Counted from the stretch's first letter, positions 16,222 through 25,850 are shown. The stretch: 34,449 bases of DNA from Oxalobacteraceae bacterium (GCA_947464955.1 CANHZI010000031.1:1-34449), one strand, 5' to 3'. Translations and numbers: made by a program. Notes: generated by a model not told the origin, from the sequence alone.

Positions 16222-18435
16222 ATGAAAAAAACTTTGTTGAGTATCGCCCTCGGTTTGGTGATCAGCACCCATTTTGCAACTGCCCAGCCTACGCCTGCAG
16301 TTAGCCCCGCCAAAGTTCCCGTTCAATTAACAGAGTTCAAGCCACTGCCGCAGCAGATTCAAGCTGCCAACATTACCGCAGAATTTTTAACTCGCTTCCA
16401 TTACAAAGCAACACCACTCGATGACGCTATGTCAGAGAAGATTTTTGATCGCTATTTGAAGTCCTTGGATGCGGATCGCGTGTTCTTCTTGCAAAGCGAT
16501 ATCGATCAATTCAATACGGCACGTACCAAGTTAGATGATGCAATTTTGGGTCAAGATCTGACGATTCCATTTGCGATGTTTAATTTGTATCAAAAGCGTT
16601 TCAAAGAACGTCTTAGTTACGCTGGTGACGTGTTGAAGGGTGATTTTGATTTTAGCGAGAAAGAATCTTATTTCTATCAACGCGAAAAAGCACCTTGGCC
16701 TAAAGATGAAGCGGCGATGCGCGACTTGTGGCGTCAACGTGTCAAGAATGATTGGTTGCGTCTGAAATTAGCAGGCAAAGAAGCAGCGGCAATCCGGACT
16801 ACCTTGGCCAAACGTTACGAAACAACGCTGACGCGCATGAATAAATTGAAGAGCGAAGATGTGTTCCAGCTTTTCATGAATGCGTATGCGATGTCGGTTG
16901 AGCCACATACTAATTATTTGGGACCAAAAGCAGCAGAAGATTTTGATATCGCGATGCGTTTGTCGATGTCAGGGATAGGTGCGACTTTGCAAGATCGCGA
17001 TGAAATGGCGACGATACGTGAGTTAGTGCCTGGTAGCCCAGCGGCATTGTCAGGCAAATTGAAAGTCGGTGATCGTATCGTGGGTGTAGGCCAGGGTGCG
17101 AACGCAACACCAGTCGATGTGATGGGCTGGCGCTTAGATGATGTGGTGGCCTTGATTCGTGGTCCGAAAGACACCCCAGTAACCTTGGACGTATTGCCAG
17201 CCGATGCAGGCCCTGATGGAAAACACGTTACGGTAGTTTTGGTTCGCAATAAAATCACCTTAGAACAGCAAGCAGCTAAGAAATCGATACAAGAAGTAAA
17301 GACCGCGGATGGCACGCGTCGTATCGGTGTGATTGCTTTGCCGACCTTTTATCAAGATTTCGATGCACGTCGTCGCGGTGATAAAGACTTCAAGAGCGCA
17401 ACCCGTGATGTGGCGCGTTTGCTCGGTGAATTAAAAAAAGAAAAAGTGGATAGTGTACTGATCGACTTGCGCGACAACGGTGGTGGTTCTTTGAATGAAG
17501 CGGTCGAGTTGACTAGTTTATTCATCGGTAAAGGCCCTGTCGTTCAACAGAAAAACGCGCAAGGTCGTGTTCATGTTGAACGCGACGGTGCGGGTGTGGT
17601 CGCTTGGGATGGCCCTATGGGGGTAATGATCAACCGCGGTTCTGCTTCGGCGTCTGAAATTTTCGCGGCAGCTATCCAAGACTATGGTCGTGGTTTGATT
17701 ATTGGCGAAAATAGTTTTGGTAAAGGCACGGTTCAAACCGTGATTAGTCTCGATCAAATGGCACGTAGCGAAAAGCCACAGTACGGTGATTTGAAAATGA
17801 CGGTGGCGCAATTCTTCCGTATCAATGGTGGTACGACGCAATTGCGCGGTGTTACCCCTGATATAGCCTATCCAAGCTTCACCGATGCTGACAGCTATGG
17901 TGAATCAAGTTATGAGAATGCTTTGCCTTGGGTGCAAATTAAACCTGTCGACTATCAAGTGCTGGGTAATCTGAAAGACGTACAGGCAATGCTGCAGGTC
18001 CGTCATGAAATGCGTATCGCTAAGGATAAAGAATTCCAGTTTATCAAAGAGGATATTGCAGAGTTTAAACAGCAAAAAGAAAAGAAAGAGATTTCTTTGA
18101 ACGAAGCTGAACGTCGTGCTGAGCGTGATGCGCGTGAGAAGAAAATTAAAGAACGCGAAGAGTTCCGTGCTTCCTTAGAATGCAAAGACAAGAACAGTGA
18201 TAAATGCTTGAAAGCGAAATCGAAGTTGAACCGACAAGATGATGGCTTGCAAGGTAGCGAGCGTAGTTTGGCAGCTGAGTTGGCGGAAGAAAAAGCCAAT
18301 AAAGAAGCTAAAGACGTATTCTTGATCGAAGCAGCACATATCTTGAGTGACGAAATAGAGTTGATCAAGACGAATCAAAAAATTGCTTCCCAAGTGATGC
18401 CAAAATTGGCTGCGAAAGTGAAAGAAGCGCAATAA
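16222..18435 (+). CDS. prc: Carboxy-terminal processing protease Prc/Tsp (S41 family)
   Basis: 737 residues with a cleavable signal peptide (MKKTLLSIALGLVI...ATAQ), so periplasmic. Order of domains: N-terminal helical domain (about 40-235), PDZ (about 245-340), S41 protease core (about 360-560) and a Lys/Glu-rich C-terminal helical part (DUF3340-like). In the core, SASASEIF supplies the catalytic serine (S476, by alignment with E. coli S430) and SFGKGT the lysine (K501); the spacing of 25 is identical to the E. coli enzyme. It trims lipoproteins and peptidoglycan hydrolases and degrades tagged proteins. GGAG lies eight bases before the ATG. A terminator follows the gene. Confidence 0.96.
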   Translation: MKKTLLSIALGLVISTHFATAQPTPAVSPAKVPVQLTEFKPLPQQIQAANITAEFLTRFHYKATPLDDAMSEKIFDRYLKSLDADRVFFLQSDIDQFNTARTKLDDAILGQDLTIPFAMFNLYQKRFKERLSYAGDVLKGDFDFSEKESYFYQREKAPWPKDEAAMRDLWRQRVKNDWLRLKLAGKEAAAIRTTLAKRYETTLTRMNKLKSEDVFQLFMNAYAMSVEPHTNYLGPKAAEDFDIAMRLSMSGIGATLQDRDEMATIRELVPGSPAALSGKLKVGDRIVGVGQGANATPVDVMGWRLDDVVALIRGPKDTPVTLDVLPADAGPDGKHVTVVLVRNKITLEQQAAKKSIQEVKTADGTRRIGVIALPTFYQDFDARRRGDKDFKSATRDVARLLGELKKEKVDSVLIDLRDNGGGSLNEAVELTSLFIGKGPVVQQKNAQGRVHVERDGAGVVAWDGPMGVMINRGSASASEIFAAAIQDYGRGLIIGENSFGKGTVQTVISLDQMARSEKPQYGDLKMTVAQFFRINGGTTQLRGVTPDIAYPSFTDADSYGESSYENALPWVQIKPVDYQVLGNLKDVQAMLQVRHEMRIAKDKEFQFIKEDIAEFKQQKEKKEISLNEAERRAERDAREKKIKEREEFRASLECKDKNSDKCLKAKSKLNRQDDGLQGSERSLAAELAEEKANKEAKDVFLIEAAHILSDEIELIKTNQKIASQVMPKLAAKVKEAQ

Positions 18436-18470
18436 GCTGCGTTCTTCTAGATCATCGTTTCACATTTTTT

Positions 18471-18507
18471 TGAGCCCTGCAGATCTCTGCTAGGGCTCAA
18501 ATTTTTT
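18471..18507 (+). terminator. Rho-independent terminator after prc
   Basis: TGAGCCCT (18471-18478) pairs with AGGGCTCA (18492-18499), with a second small GCAG/CTGC pairing in the loop, followed by AAATTTTTT. It lies about 35 bp after the prc stop codon and only 26 bp before the next start codon, so the cytochrome gene must either be read through it or start from a very close promoter. Confidence 0.85.
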
Positions 18508-18532
18508 AGTATTTCTTCTTTTTCGTAAACTC

Positions 18533-19255
18533 ATGATTCCTTCCTTTTTTAGTGCGCGACTGTTGGGCTTGGCGATGCTCGTCGGCAGTGGCAATGTTGC
18601 CGCACAATCTTCAGTGCCTGAGTTTAGTGATAGTTTGGCACAACGCGTCAAAGCTTGTGTTGCTTGTCATGGAGCAGAAGGGCGTTCCACCAGCGATGGT
18701 TTTTATCCGCGTATTGCGGGTAAGCCATCGGGATATTTATACAACCAGCTCGTCAATTTTCGCCAAGGAAAACGGACCTATCCGATGATGACCTATATGG
18801 TCTCCCATATGTCTGATGCCTATTTACAGGAAATTGCGGCTTACTTCTCTGAGCAAAATCCTCCGTATGCCGCACCACAAGCGAACAATGTGTCGGCACC
18901 AGTGATGGACAGGGGAAGAAACTTGGTATTAAAAGGCGACGCGTCAAGAGATTTACCTGCCTGCGTCTCATGTCACGCTGAGAAGATGATAGGTGTCGCA
19001 CCCTTTATTCCGGGTTTGCTGGGTTTGCCTCGCGATTACTTAGTCGCTCAATTGGGGGCTTGGCAGACCGGCAGTCGACATGCGGCGACGCCTGATTGTA
19101 TGCAAAGTGTTGCCAAGAAACTGAGTGCAGAAGATATTGCGGCCGTGTCTTCATGGCTGGCATTGCAAAATGTCCCGCTCGAATCGAAAGCTGTTTCCAG
19201 CCGCGATTTGCTTGGATTTAAGTTGCCGATGAGCTGCGGGAGTGTGCCGCGATGA
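18533..19255 (+). CDS. Periplasmic di-haem cytochrome c (cytochrome c4-like)
   Basis: 240 residues with a signal peptide ending near AAQ (about residue 25). Two haem c sites, CVACH (42-46) and CVSCH (144-148), lie in two similar halves, each with a following Met-containing segment (YPMMTYM and later), as in cytochrome c4. It carries electrons in the periplasm. No purine-rich ribosome site precedes the ATG; the bases before it are TTCTTTTTCGTAAACTC, and an internal start would lose the signal peptide. The downstream cytochrome gene overlaps by four bases (ATGA), so the two proteins are made together and probably work as a pair. Confidence 0.88.
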   Translation: MIPSFFSARLLGLAMLVGSGNVAAQSSVPEFSDSLAQRVKACVACHGAEGRSTSDGFYPRIAGKPSGYLYNQLVNFRQGKRTYPMMTYMVSHMSDAYLQEIAAYFSEQNPPYAAPQANNVSAPVMDRGRNLVLKGDASRDLPACVSCHAEKMIGVAPFIPGLLGLPRDYLVAQLGAWQTGSRHAATPDCMQSVAKKLSAEDIAAVSSWLALQNVPLESKAVSSRDLLGFKLPMSCGSVPR

Positions 19256-20592
19256 TCGATAAAATCAAATTCAGTTTGAAGCGCCTTGTTCTCGGCGTGT
19301 TTGCCGTGTTGGTGTTGAGCTTGCTTGTTCTAGCGGCCTATGGCTATTGGGGCGTAGATGATAAATCGAGCCCAAGATCGAGCCCTGATGGCGAAAGTTC
19401 ACCTACATTAGCCCAGATAACGCAAGGTGCCTATCTTGCGAAGCAAGCGAACTGCATGGGTTGCCATACTGCGCGAGGTGGCGCGGTTTATGCTGGTGGT
19501 CGCGTCATGCAGTCTGAGTTTGGCAATTTCATTACTCCCAATATCACACCTGATCTGAAAACGGGCATAGGCAAGTGGAGTGCCGATGACTTTTGGAATG
19601 CCTTGCATAGCGGCAAAGGCAAAGACGGTCGTCTTTTGTATCCTGCTTTTCCTTATCCCAACTACACCCATATAACGCGTGCTGATGCCGATGCAATGTA
19701 CGTATATTTTCAGAGCCTTACGCCGGTAGTGCAAAGTAATGCCTCGCATGATCTAGCGTTTCCTTACAATCAGCGAGTGGCAATTAGTTTGTGGCGTGCT
19801 GTGTATTTCCGACCAGGCGAGCTTAAGCCGGAGCCAAATCAGAGTCTTAACTGGAACCGAGGTGCATATTTAGTGCGAGGTTTGGGACATTGTTCCGCTT
19901 GCCACAGCGCGCGTAATCAGTTTGGCGCCAATCAAGGCAGCAACGATTTCAGTGGTGGAGAAATGGCGCGTATTCATTGGTATGCGCCTTCCTTAGTGTC
20001 GAAAGACGAATTGAATCTACCCGCCATTCCTGCCGCGCAGTTGGATGCTTTGCTCAAACATGGTGCCAATCAACAGCGTGCGGTGTCGGGGCCGATGGCT
20101 GAAGTCGTGAAAAACAGTTTGCAATATTGGCAGGACAGCGATATCGCCGCCATGCGTGAATACTTGCAGGCACAGCCGCAGTCCTCGAATGCCGCCCAAG
20201 ATTTGCTCGACCGTAGTTTGCAGCGACCACAGCTTAGCCAGGAAGAACTTCAGCGTCTGCTAGACCATGGCCAGAAAATTTATCTCAAGCATTGCGCTGA
20301 GTGTCATGGTCGTGGTGGCGAGGGAAGGGCTGGCGTGTATCCTGCATTGAAAGGCAATGCTGCAATACAAATGACCTCAGTCACGAATCCTGTGCGTATC
20401 ATTCTAGCTGGTGGCTTCGCGCCGGATACTGCTGGAAATAGTCGCCCTTATGGCATGCCGCCATTTGCGCCTTTTTTGGATGACTCGGAAGTTGCCTTAG
20501 TGATGACCTATATCCGTAACTCATGGGGAAATAAGGGCTCGGTGATTAGTCCTAGCGAGGTCAATCCTTACCGTACAGCTCCTTTGGATTAA
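19252..20592 (+). CDS. Membrane-anchored tri-haem cytochrome c (alcohol/gluconate dehydrogenase cytochrome subunit-like)
   Basis: 446 residues. One N-terminal membrane helix (about 11-33) anchors three cytochrome domains with CMGCH (68-72), CSACH (214-218) and CAECH (348-352). The layout matches the cytochrome subunits of membrane alcohol, aldehyde and gluconate dehydrogenases, which pass electrons from a periplasmic dehydrogenase to ubiquinone or a terminal oxidase. No dehydrogenase gene lies beside it, so the electron donor is unknown; the overlapping di-haem cytochrome gene is the obvious partner. Translational coupling is likely from the ATGA overlap. Not surely an Adh subunit: the fold is shared by several systems. 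Confidence 0.85.
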   Translation: MIDKIKFSLKRLVLGVFAVLVLSLLVLAAYGYWGVDDKSSPRSSPDGESSPTLAQITQGAYLAKQANCMGCHTARGGAVYAGGRVMQSEFGNFITPNITPDLKTGIGKWSADDFWNALHSGKGKDGRLLYPAFPYPNYTHITRADADAMYVYFQSLTPVVQSNASHDLAFPYNQRVAISLWRAVYFRPGELKPEPNQSLNWNRGAYLVRGLGHCSACHSARNQFGANQGSNDFSGGEMARIHWYAPSLVSKDELNLPAIPAAQLDALLKHGANQQRAVSGPMAEVVKNSLQYWQDSDIAAMREYLQAQPQSSNAAQDLLDRSLQRPQLSQEELQRLLDHGQKIYLKHCAECHGRGGEGRAGVYPALKGNAAIQMTSVTNPVRIILAGGFAPDTAGNSRPYGMPPFAPFLDDSEVALVMTYIRNSWGNKGSVISPSEVNPYRTAPLD

Positions 20593-20755
20593 TTGAACGC
20601 AGTCATCGGCGTGAGATTAGTTTGAACTTTTTTGAGCTGGCCGACTCCAACCATCTTTAAATTATCAATAAAACAATTTTTAATATTATTCGCCTTGATC
20701 AATGCGGCAAAGCTTAGCCCCACAGCTGCATGAAGTCTTATAAATAGAGGAAAAA

Positions 20756-23425
20756 ATGAAACGTAGTTTGATCTCCTTGGCCGTCTTGGCCCTCAGCGCT
20801 ACTGCGCATTTGCCAGTCCTTGCAACACCTGCCATGTCTGCCTCTGCGGTTGACTTTAACAAAGTAACTTCGCAATTGCCACGCGGCGTGCGTCCTCTGC
20901 ATTACGATGTGTCTGTGACGCCAAACGCCAAAGAGGCCAAGTTTAGCGGTAACGCGAATATCAAAATTGAAGTCAGCAAGGCCAGCAATAGCATTACCTT
21001 GCACGCCCTCGATATGAGCTTCAAGAATGTAAGCTTGGTCGACAATAAAGGCCGCAAAGTCGGCGGTGAAGCGAAAGTTGAGATCGATGCGAAAGCACAG
21101 ACAGCAAGCTTTAGCTTTGGTCAGGAAATCGCCAAAGGCCAGTATCAGCTCAGCATGGAATACGATGGCATCATCGGCACCCAAGCAGTAGGCTTGTTCT
21201 CTTTAGATTACGATGCAGATGGCACGAAAAAACGTGCGCTCTATACGCAATTTGAAAACTCTGATGCACGTCGCTTCATGCCTTCATGGGATGAGCCAGT
21301 GTTCAAAGCGACGTTCAATCTTGATGTGACCATTCCAAGTGAGCACATGGCGGTCAGCAATATGCCAGCTTTGGAAAAGAAAGATCTGGGTAATGGAAAA
21401 ACATGGGTTAAGTTTGCCACCTCGCCGAAGATGTCGACCTACCTTTTATTTCTGAGTGTAGGTGATTTCGAACGAGCCACGATCAAAGCCGAAGGCACAG
21501 AAATTGGCGTGGTAGCGAAACGCGGTAGTCTCGAGCAAGCCCGCTACGCCCTCGACGAATCTGCAGGTGTATTGCGCTATCTGAACGATTATTTTGGCGT
21601 GCGTTATCCTTTGCCTAAACTCGACAATGTGGCGGCACCTGGGCAAAGCCAATTCTTCAGCGCCATGGAAAACTGGGGCGCGATTTTCACCTTCGAAAGC
21701 GCTTTGCTGCTGGATCCAAAATATTCGACACAAGCGGATAAAGAACGCGTATTCGTGACTGCGGCGCATGAAACAGCGCATCAATGGTTCGGTGATTTGG
21801 TGACCATGCAGTGGTGGGATGACTTGTGGCTCAATGAAGGTTTTGCATCATGGATGGAAAACCGCATCATGCAGCGTTTGCATCCAGAATGGCTGCCCGA
21901 GTTTAATGCGATTGGTGTGCGTGAATCGGCGATGGGCCCAGATTCCATGAAGACTACGCACCCAGTGGTACAACACATCGAAACCGTCGAACAAGCAAAC
22001 CAAGCATTTGATACCATCACCTACCAAAAAGGCGAGGCGGTGATTCGCATGCTGGAAAACTATGTGGGTGAAGATGCATGGCGCAAAGGTGTGCGTGCGT
22101 ATATGAAAAAACATGCCTACAGCAGCACGGTCACTAAAGACTTTTTCGACTCCATCGAAAAAGCCGCAGGTAAACCAATTAAGGCGATTGCCAAAGATTT
22201 TACCGAACAACCAGGCGTTCCTATGATTCGTGTCGACGATGTCGTCTGCAAAAACGGCAAATCGATTGTCAGTTTGTCGCAGTTGGAATTCTCCCGCGAC
22301 GAGCCGAATCGTGCACCTAAGAGTTGGCAAGTGCCGGTGGTGGCGCAAGTGGCAGGTACCAAAGTGCAAGGCCGTACTTTGGTCGTGAATGGTAAAGGTA
22401 GTTTGCAATTGCCCGCTTGTGGCACGGTGGTCGTCAACGCTGGGCAAAATGGTTATTACCGCACCATGTATGCGCCAGCGGTGTTCTCCAATTTGGCAAA
22501 GAATTTCTCTAGTTTGAGCGCGATTGATCAAGTTGGTGCATTAGCAGACAGCAATGCGATGGCGATCGCGGGTCAACAACCCGTGGCCAATTTCTTAGAT
22601 TTGGCTAGTTCAACGCCAGACGAGGCGAGCGTGCATGTATGGAGCGCTGTTGCTGGGCGTCTTTCTAGCTATCTCGCCTTCTTAAAAGGTGATGAAGAAC
22701 GCACGAAAAAATTTGAACAATTTGCCCGCGCGAAATTGACACCTGTGATGAACAAATTGGGCTGGGAAGCAAAAGCAGGCGAGCCTGAATACCTAGCTAA
22801 CTTCCGTGCTGAAATGATCGGAGTGATGAGTGGCTTAGAAGACCCTGCAACACTGGCCGAAGCGCGACGTCGTTTCTTAGCGATGGATAACGATCCCAAC
22901 GCAGCGCCAGCTTCATTGCGTTTCCTGATCTTGGCGATTGTGGCACGTAATGCTGATGAAACCACTTGGAATGCTTTGCGTGAACGCGCGCAGAAAGAAA
23001 AGTCGGCAATGGTGAAAGATAGTTTGTATGCCTTATTGGCCACGGCAAAGAATAAAGACTTAGCGAAACGTGCTTTGGATTTAGCCTTGACCGATGAACC
23101 AGGTGCCACAACAAGCGCTAGTATGATCCGTGCGGTGGCAGGTGAGCATACAGAAATGACCTTCGACTTCGCCATGGCCAATTTGGCTGCAGTCAATGCG
23201 AAAGTTGATGCGACTTCTCGTAGCCGTTACTTCCCAGGCTTGGCAGCAGGCGCCACTAATTTAGCTGTCATCGACAAGTTGCAAGCCTATGCCAAAGACA
23301 ACCTCGACCCGAGTTCACGCGGTGAAGTCGAACGTGTCATTGGCAGCATCAAAACACGTCTCAAGATCCGCGAAGAACGCGCACCTGCTGTGAAAGCATG
23401 GGTCGATGCGAATGTAAAAAGCTAA
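20756..23425 (+). CDS. Secreted M1-family zinc aminopeptidase
   Basis: 889 residues with a signal peptide (about 1-23, ending near VLATPA). The catalytic centre is HETAH (H338, E339, H342) with the third zinc ligand E361 in LWLNEGFASW, giving the M1 pattern HExxH-x18-E. The exopeptidase motif usually read GAMEN is SAMEN here (302-306). The C-terminal half (from about 540) is an ERAP1-like helical-repeat domain. It should remove N-terminal residues from peptides in the periplasm or outside. GAGG lies about six bases before the ATG. A terminator follows. It is not the cytoplasmic PepN because of the signal peptide. Confidence 0.93.
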   Translation: MKRSLISLAVLALSATAHLPVLATPAMSASAVDFNKVTSQLPRGVRPLHYDVSVTPNAKEAKFSGNANIKIEVSKASNSITLHALDMSFKNVSLVDNKGRKVGGEAKVEIDAKAQTASFSFGQEIAKGQYQLSMEYDGIIGTQAVGLFSLDYDADGTKKRALYTQFENSDARRFMPSWDEPVFKATFNLDVTIPSEHMAVSNMPALEKKDLGNGKTWVKFATSPKMSTYLLFLSVGDFERATIKAEGTEIGVVAKRGSLEQARYALDESAGVLRYLNDYFGVRYPLPKLDNVAAPGQSQFFSAMENWGAIFTFESALLLDPKYSTQADKERVFVTAAHETAHQWFGDLVTMQWWDDLWLNEGFASWMENRIMQRLHPEWLPEFNAIGVRESAMGPDSMKTTHPVVQHIETVEQANQAFDTITYQKGEAVIRMLENYVGEDAWRKGVRAYMKKHAYSSTVTKDFFDSIEKAAGKPIKAIAKDFTEQPGVPMIRVDDVVCKNGKSIVSLSQLEFSRDEPNRAPKSWQVPVVAQVAGTKVQGRTLVVNGKGSLQLPACGTVVVNAGQNGYYRTMYAPAVFSNLAKNFSSLSAIDQVGALADSNAMAIAGQQPVANFLDLASSTPDEASVHVWSAVAGRLSSYLAFLKGDEERTKKFEQFARAKLTPVMNKLGWEAKAGEPEYLANFRAEMIGVMSGLEDPATLAEARRRFLAMDNDPNAAPASLRFLILAIVARNADETTWNALRERAQKEKSAMVKDSLYALLATAKNKDLAKRALDLALTDEPGATTSASMIRAVAGEHTEMTFDFAMANLAAVNAKVDATSRSRYFPGLAAGATNLAVIDKLQAYAKDNLDPSSRGEVERVIGSIKTRLKIREERAPAVKAWVDANVKS

Positions 23426-23473
23426 ATAGTCGCCAATGACTTCCGCTGTAAGCGGTGGTGTAAAAATAGAAAG

Positions 23474-23502
23474 CCGCCCTCGTCAGACAGGGCGGTTTTT
23501 TT
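23474..23502 (+). terminator. Rho-independent terminator after the M1 aminopeptidase
   Basis: CCGCCCT (23474-23480) pairs perfectly with AGGGCGG (23489-23495), with an eight-base loop and a run of seven T. It lies about 50 bp after the stop codon. Confidence 0.9.
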
Positions 23503-23688
23503 ATGTGGCAATGATTTTTCGATTATTTACAATTATTGCGGAGTATTTAGACGCAGGGCGACCTTGAAAACTTGCAACTTACGCTGTGCTGAATAATACT
23601 TCTAGGAAATAATTCCTATACGTTGCGGTAGGTGGCGTAAGACATTACCCAAACCACGACCGTTCAGTCACGATTCGGGAGGCTAACA

Positions 23689-25656
23689 ATGCGAAACCAA
23701 GTGAAAATCGTAAGGCGAGAAAAACAAGCCTCTACCATCTCTCGCTTGCATTGCCTTCCTATGATTGTTCAACTGTGTCGCCTTGTCTGCTTTACAGGCA
23801 TTTTGTCGCTGCTCAGTAACCATGCCTTTGCGAATATCTTGTCGATGAAAACCGACAGTAATACGCTGCGCGTGGGGCAAGCTTTTACTGTGCAGGTTCA
23901 AGTCAAAACCAGTTGGTTAGATCCCAGCGCCTGTCGTTGGCAGATTCGCCAAGATGGGCAGGTCTTCGACGACGTCGAAAAAGGCCCTCACTTTGAACGG
24001 ACTAATGTGTCTTGGCGTATGCGCAACTTGCATGGCATGGCGATTAGTTGGCAGTCGGGTGAAATCGATGATGATCAATTTCACTTTGATTGGGTGTTCT
24101 ACACGCCGGGCCAACATCGTCTAACATTTGTGAAGCAAGGCAGTAGTTGTCCTATCGAACGCGATGTCGAGTTGGTGGTCAATGTCGCTAATGATTATTC
24201 CGCCATGGATTGGTATCTGCTGGCTCGACCCGAAAAGGCAGTCAGCAAGAAACTCAACGGCGACTATTTTTATACAGGAAAAGAAAGTCGTGTGCGGTTG
24301 ATGATGGACGAGGCAGTGAAGATTCGTTCAGAACGGGCTTATCGCGAACTTGATCCGCAGGCGTGGGCCGATATCAATAAACTTGTGCTGGCCCCATTTT
24401 TGAAAACGGTCAATGTCGACCAGTTTGAAATCGTTAACGTCGAGGACATACAGGAGTGGATACGAAATTGGGACCAACGCTCGCCAGAAAGCCGCTTTCT
24501 CATCCTAAGTGGCGAACGCATTGAACAAGTGCGAGCTTTGCTCAAGTCGGGTGAGATGGTGGCGGTCGGTAACATCAGTGGCAATAAGATTGCCCAGTAC
24601 TACCAAAATCGAAAACAGGAAATTGCTCAACAAAAGGTGAACGATGCAAATCAACATGCGCAACGTCAGCAACAGGTGCAGCAAGTCTTGAATGAAAAGC
24701 AGGATGGCATATTGGCTGTTCGCCAAGTGAAACCACTGACCTCAGATACTGTGGCGCGCGTCTGTGCCAAACGAAACGTGAGTTCGGATGGAATGTTGAT
24801 TGAGGCGTATCGTTGGACCACCGATTTTTCTAATTGGAGCCGCGCTCCAAGGTCAAAAAATTTTGAGGGTATCTACGAAAATCTTGACGAACTGTTTGCA
24901 GCGTTTAAAACTGGTCATTGTCATAGCATGGTGATTACATTGGCCGAAGCGAAAATTCTATTAGAGGCCCTAAAACGTGATCAATTCCCTCACGAACTTT
25001 TTGAAGTGCGGGAAGAAGCTGCTCTGCTAAATTCGGTGAAAGATCGCTATGGCTATCAAACTTTGGAAGACGCGAAGTTATCCTTACGTTTGCGTCCACG
25101 AATGGATGCGGATGATGCTGCGCGCTTGAGAAAAGCAGGAATCCAACAACAGCAAGATTTCGATCAAGCCGTAAAGCGTATGGTCGCTAGCGGCTATGAT
25201 ACCGATACTCGCTACTGGAAGGTTGCCACATTTCTCGAAGATGAAATGACTGCGAAGGCTAAAAAAATCGCTGTGCTAGACGTTCGAAAAGCTAGAGAGA
25301 AACAAAAAGCTGTTGAGGCGACTTCAGAGAGAGAACGCTATGTGAAGAGTTATCCCTTCCAAGCAATTTTGACTTGTAACCATGGCAGCATGTCGAGCCT
25401 TCCGGTGTATATGTGTGTCATCGGGAAGAAAGTAGAGTCGCAAGTCTTGCTTCGGAATTGTGGTCATATCCGACAATTGGATTACACCACTTTGTCCTCG
25501 AATGAAGTACAGATCGAATTGTGCCCATCCTATGAGATTAAGGCGCAAAACGTATCCGAGTGGACTTTGCAGTTGGTGATTAAAGATAATCGTAGCGGCA
25601 AAGTGCTGAGTCAACAAAATGCACCTCGTTTCCGCTTTGTGCAAGCTCGAAATTGA
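23689..25656 (+). CDS. Secreted protein of unknown function (Ig-like domain, Gln-rich coiled coil, C-terminal four-Cys domain)
   Basis: 655 residues; I do not recognise the family. GGGAGG lies about seven bases before the ATG at 23689, so translation should start there, giving an unusually long basic lead of about 25 residues before a hydrophobic signal-peptide core (LCRLVCFTGILSLLSNHAFA). Residues about 50-165 look like an Ig-like beta domain. A Gln-rich coiled coil lies near 305-340 (phrases QQKVNDANQHAQ and RQQQVQQVL). The C-terminal part (about 560-655) has four cysteines and alternating strands. No enzymatic motif is seen. It is followed by the sigma-54 operon about 250 bp on, but appears to be a separate unit. 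A dyad TAGGAA-ATAA-TTCCTA at 23603-23618 lies upstream. Confidence 0.7.
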   Translation: MRNQVKIVRREKQASTISRLHCLPMIVQLCRLVCFTGILSLLSNHAFANILSMKTDSNTLRVGQAFTVQVQVKTSWLDPSACRWQIRQDGQVFDDVEKGPHFERTNVSWRMRNLHGMAISWQSGEIDDDQFHFDWVFYTPGQHRLTFVKQGSSCPIERDVELVVNVANDYSAMDWYLLARPEKAVSKKLNGDYFYTGKESRVRLMMDEAVKIRSERAYRELDPQAWADINKLVLAPFLKTVNVDQFEIVNVEDIQEWIRNWDQRSPESRFLILSGERIEQVRALLKSGEMVAVGNISGNKIAQYYQNRKQEIAQQKVNDANQHAQRQQQVQQVLNEKQDGILAVRQVKPLTSDTVARVCAKRNVSSDGMLIEAYRWTTDFSNWSRAPRSKNFEGIYENLDELFAAFKTGHCHSMVITLAEAKILLEALKRDQFPHELFEVREEAALLNSVKDRYGYQTLEDAKLSLRLRPRMDADDAARLRKAGIQQQQDFDQAVKRMVASGYDTDTRYWKVATFLEDEMTAKAKKIAVLDVRKAREKQKAVEATSERERYVKSYPFQAILTCNHGSMSSLPVYMCVIGKKVESQVLLRNCGHIRQLDYTTLSSNEVQIELCPSYEIKAQNVSEWTLQLVIKDNRSGKVLSQQNAPRFRFVQARN

Positions 25657-25729
25657 TATTCGCTAGTTTCGCTGATGTCATGCTTCGAACCCACCCTCGG
25701 GTCCACCGATTTCACGTCCTTGCAGGGAT

Positions 25730-25763
25730 GTGCGATTTCGCACTCACTTGTTCATGTTCGCAC
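25730..25763 (+). promoter_or_regulatory. Likely enhancer (upstream activator) sites for the sigma-54 operon
   Basis: GTGCGA-TT-TCGCAC at 25730-25743 is a perfect dyad. A related 14-mer, GTTCATGTTCGCAC, follows at 25750-25763 with 10 of 14 identities, so the TTCGCAC half-sites recur 20 bp apart, two turns of the helix. They lie about 90-120 bp upstream of the -24/-12 promoter, the usual distance for NtrC-type activators. The likely binder is the regulator encoded in the same operon. The remaining bases to 25850 are AT-rich. Confidence 0.55.
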
Positions 25764-25850
25764 GCAATATCTAAAAAAAGCTGTTCATTCTGCCCCATTT
25801 AATCTGTATAAGTGATTGAATTTAAATAATATTTATTTTTTTGCTTAAGC

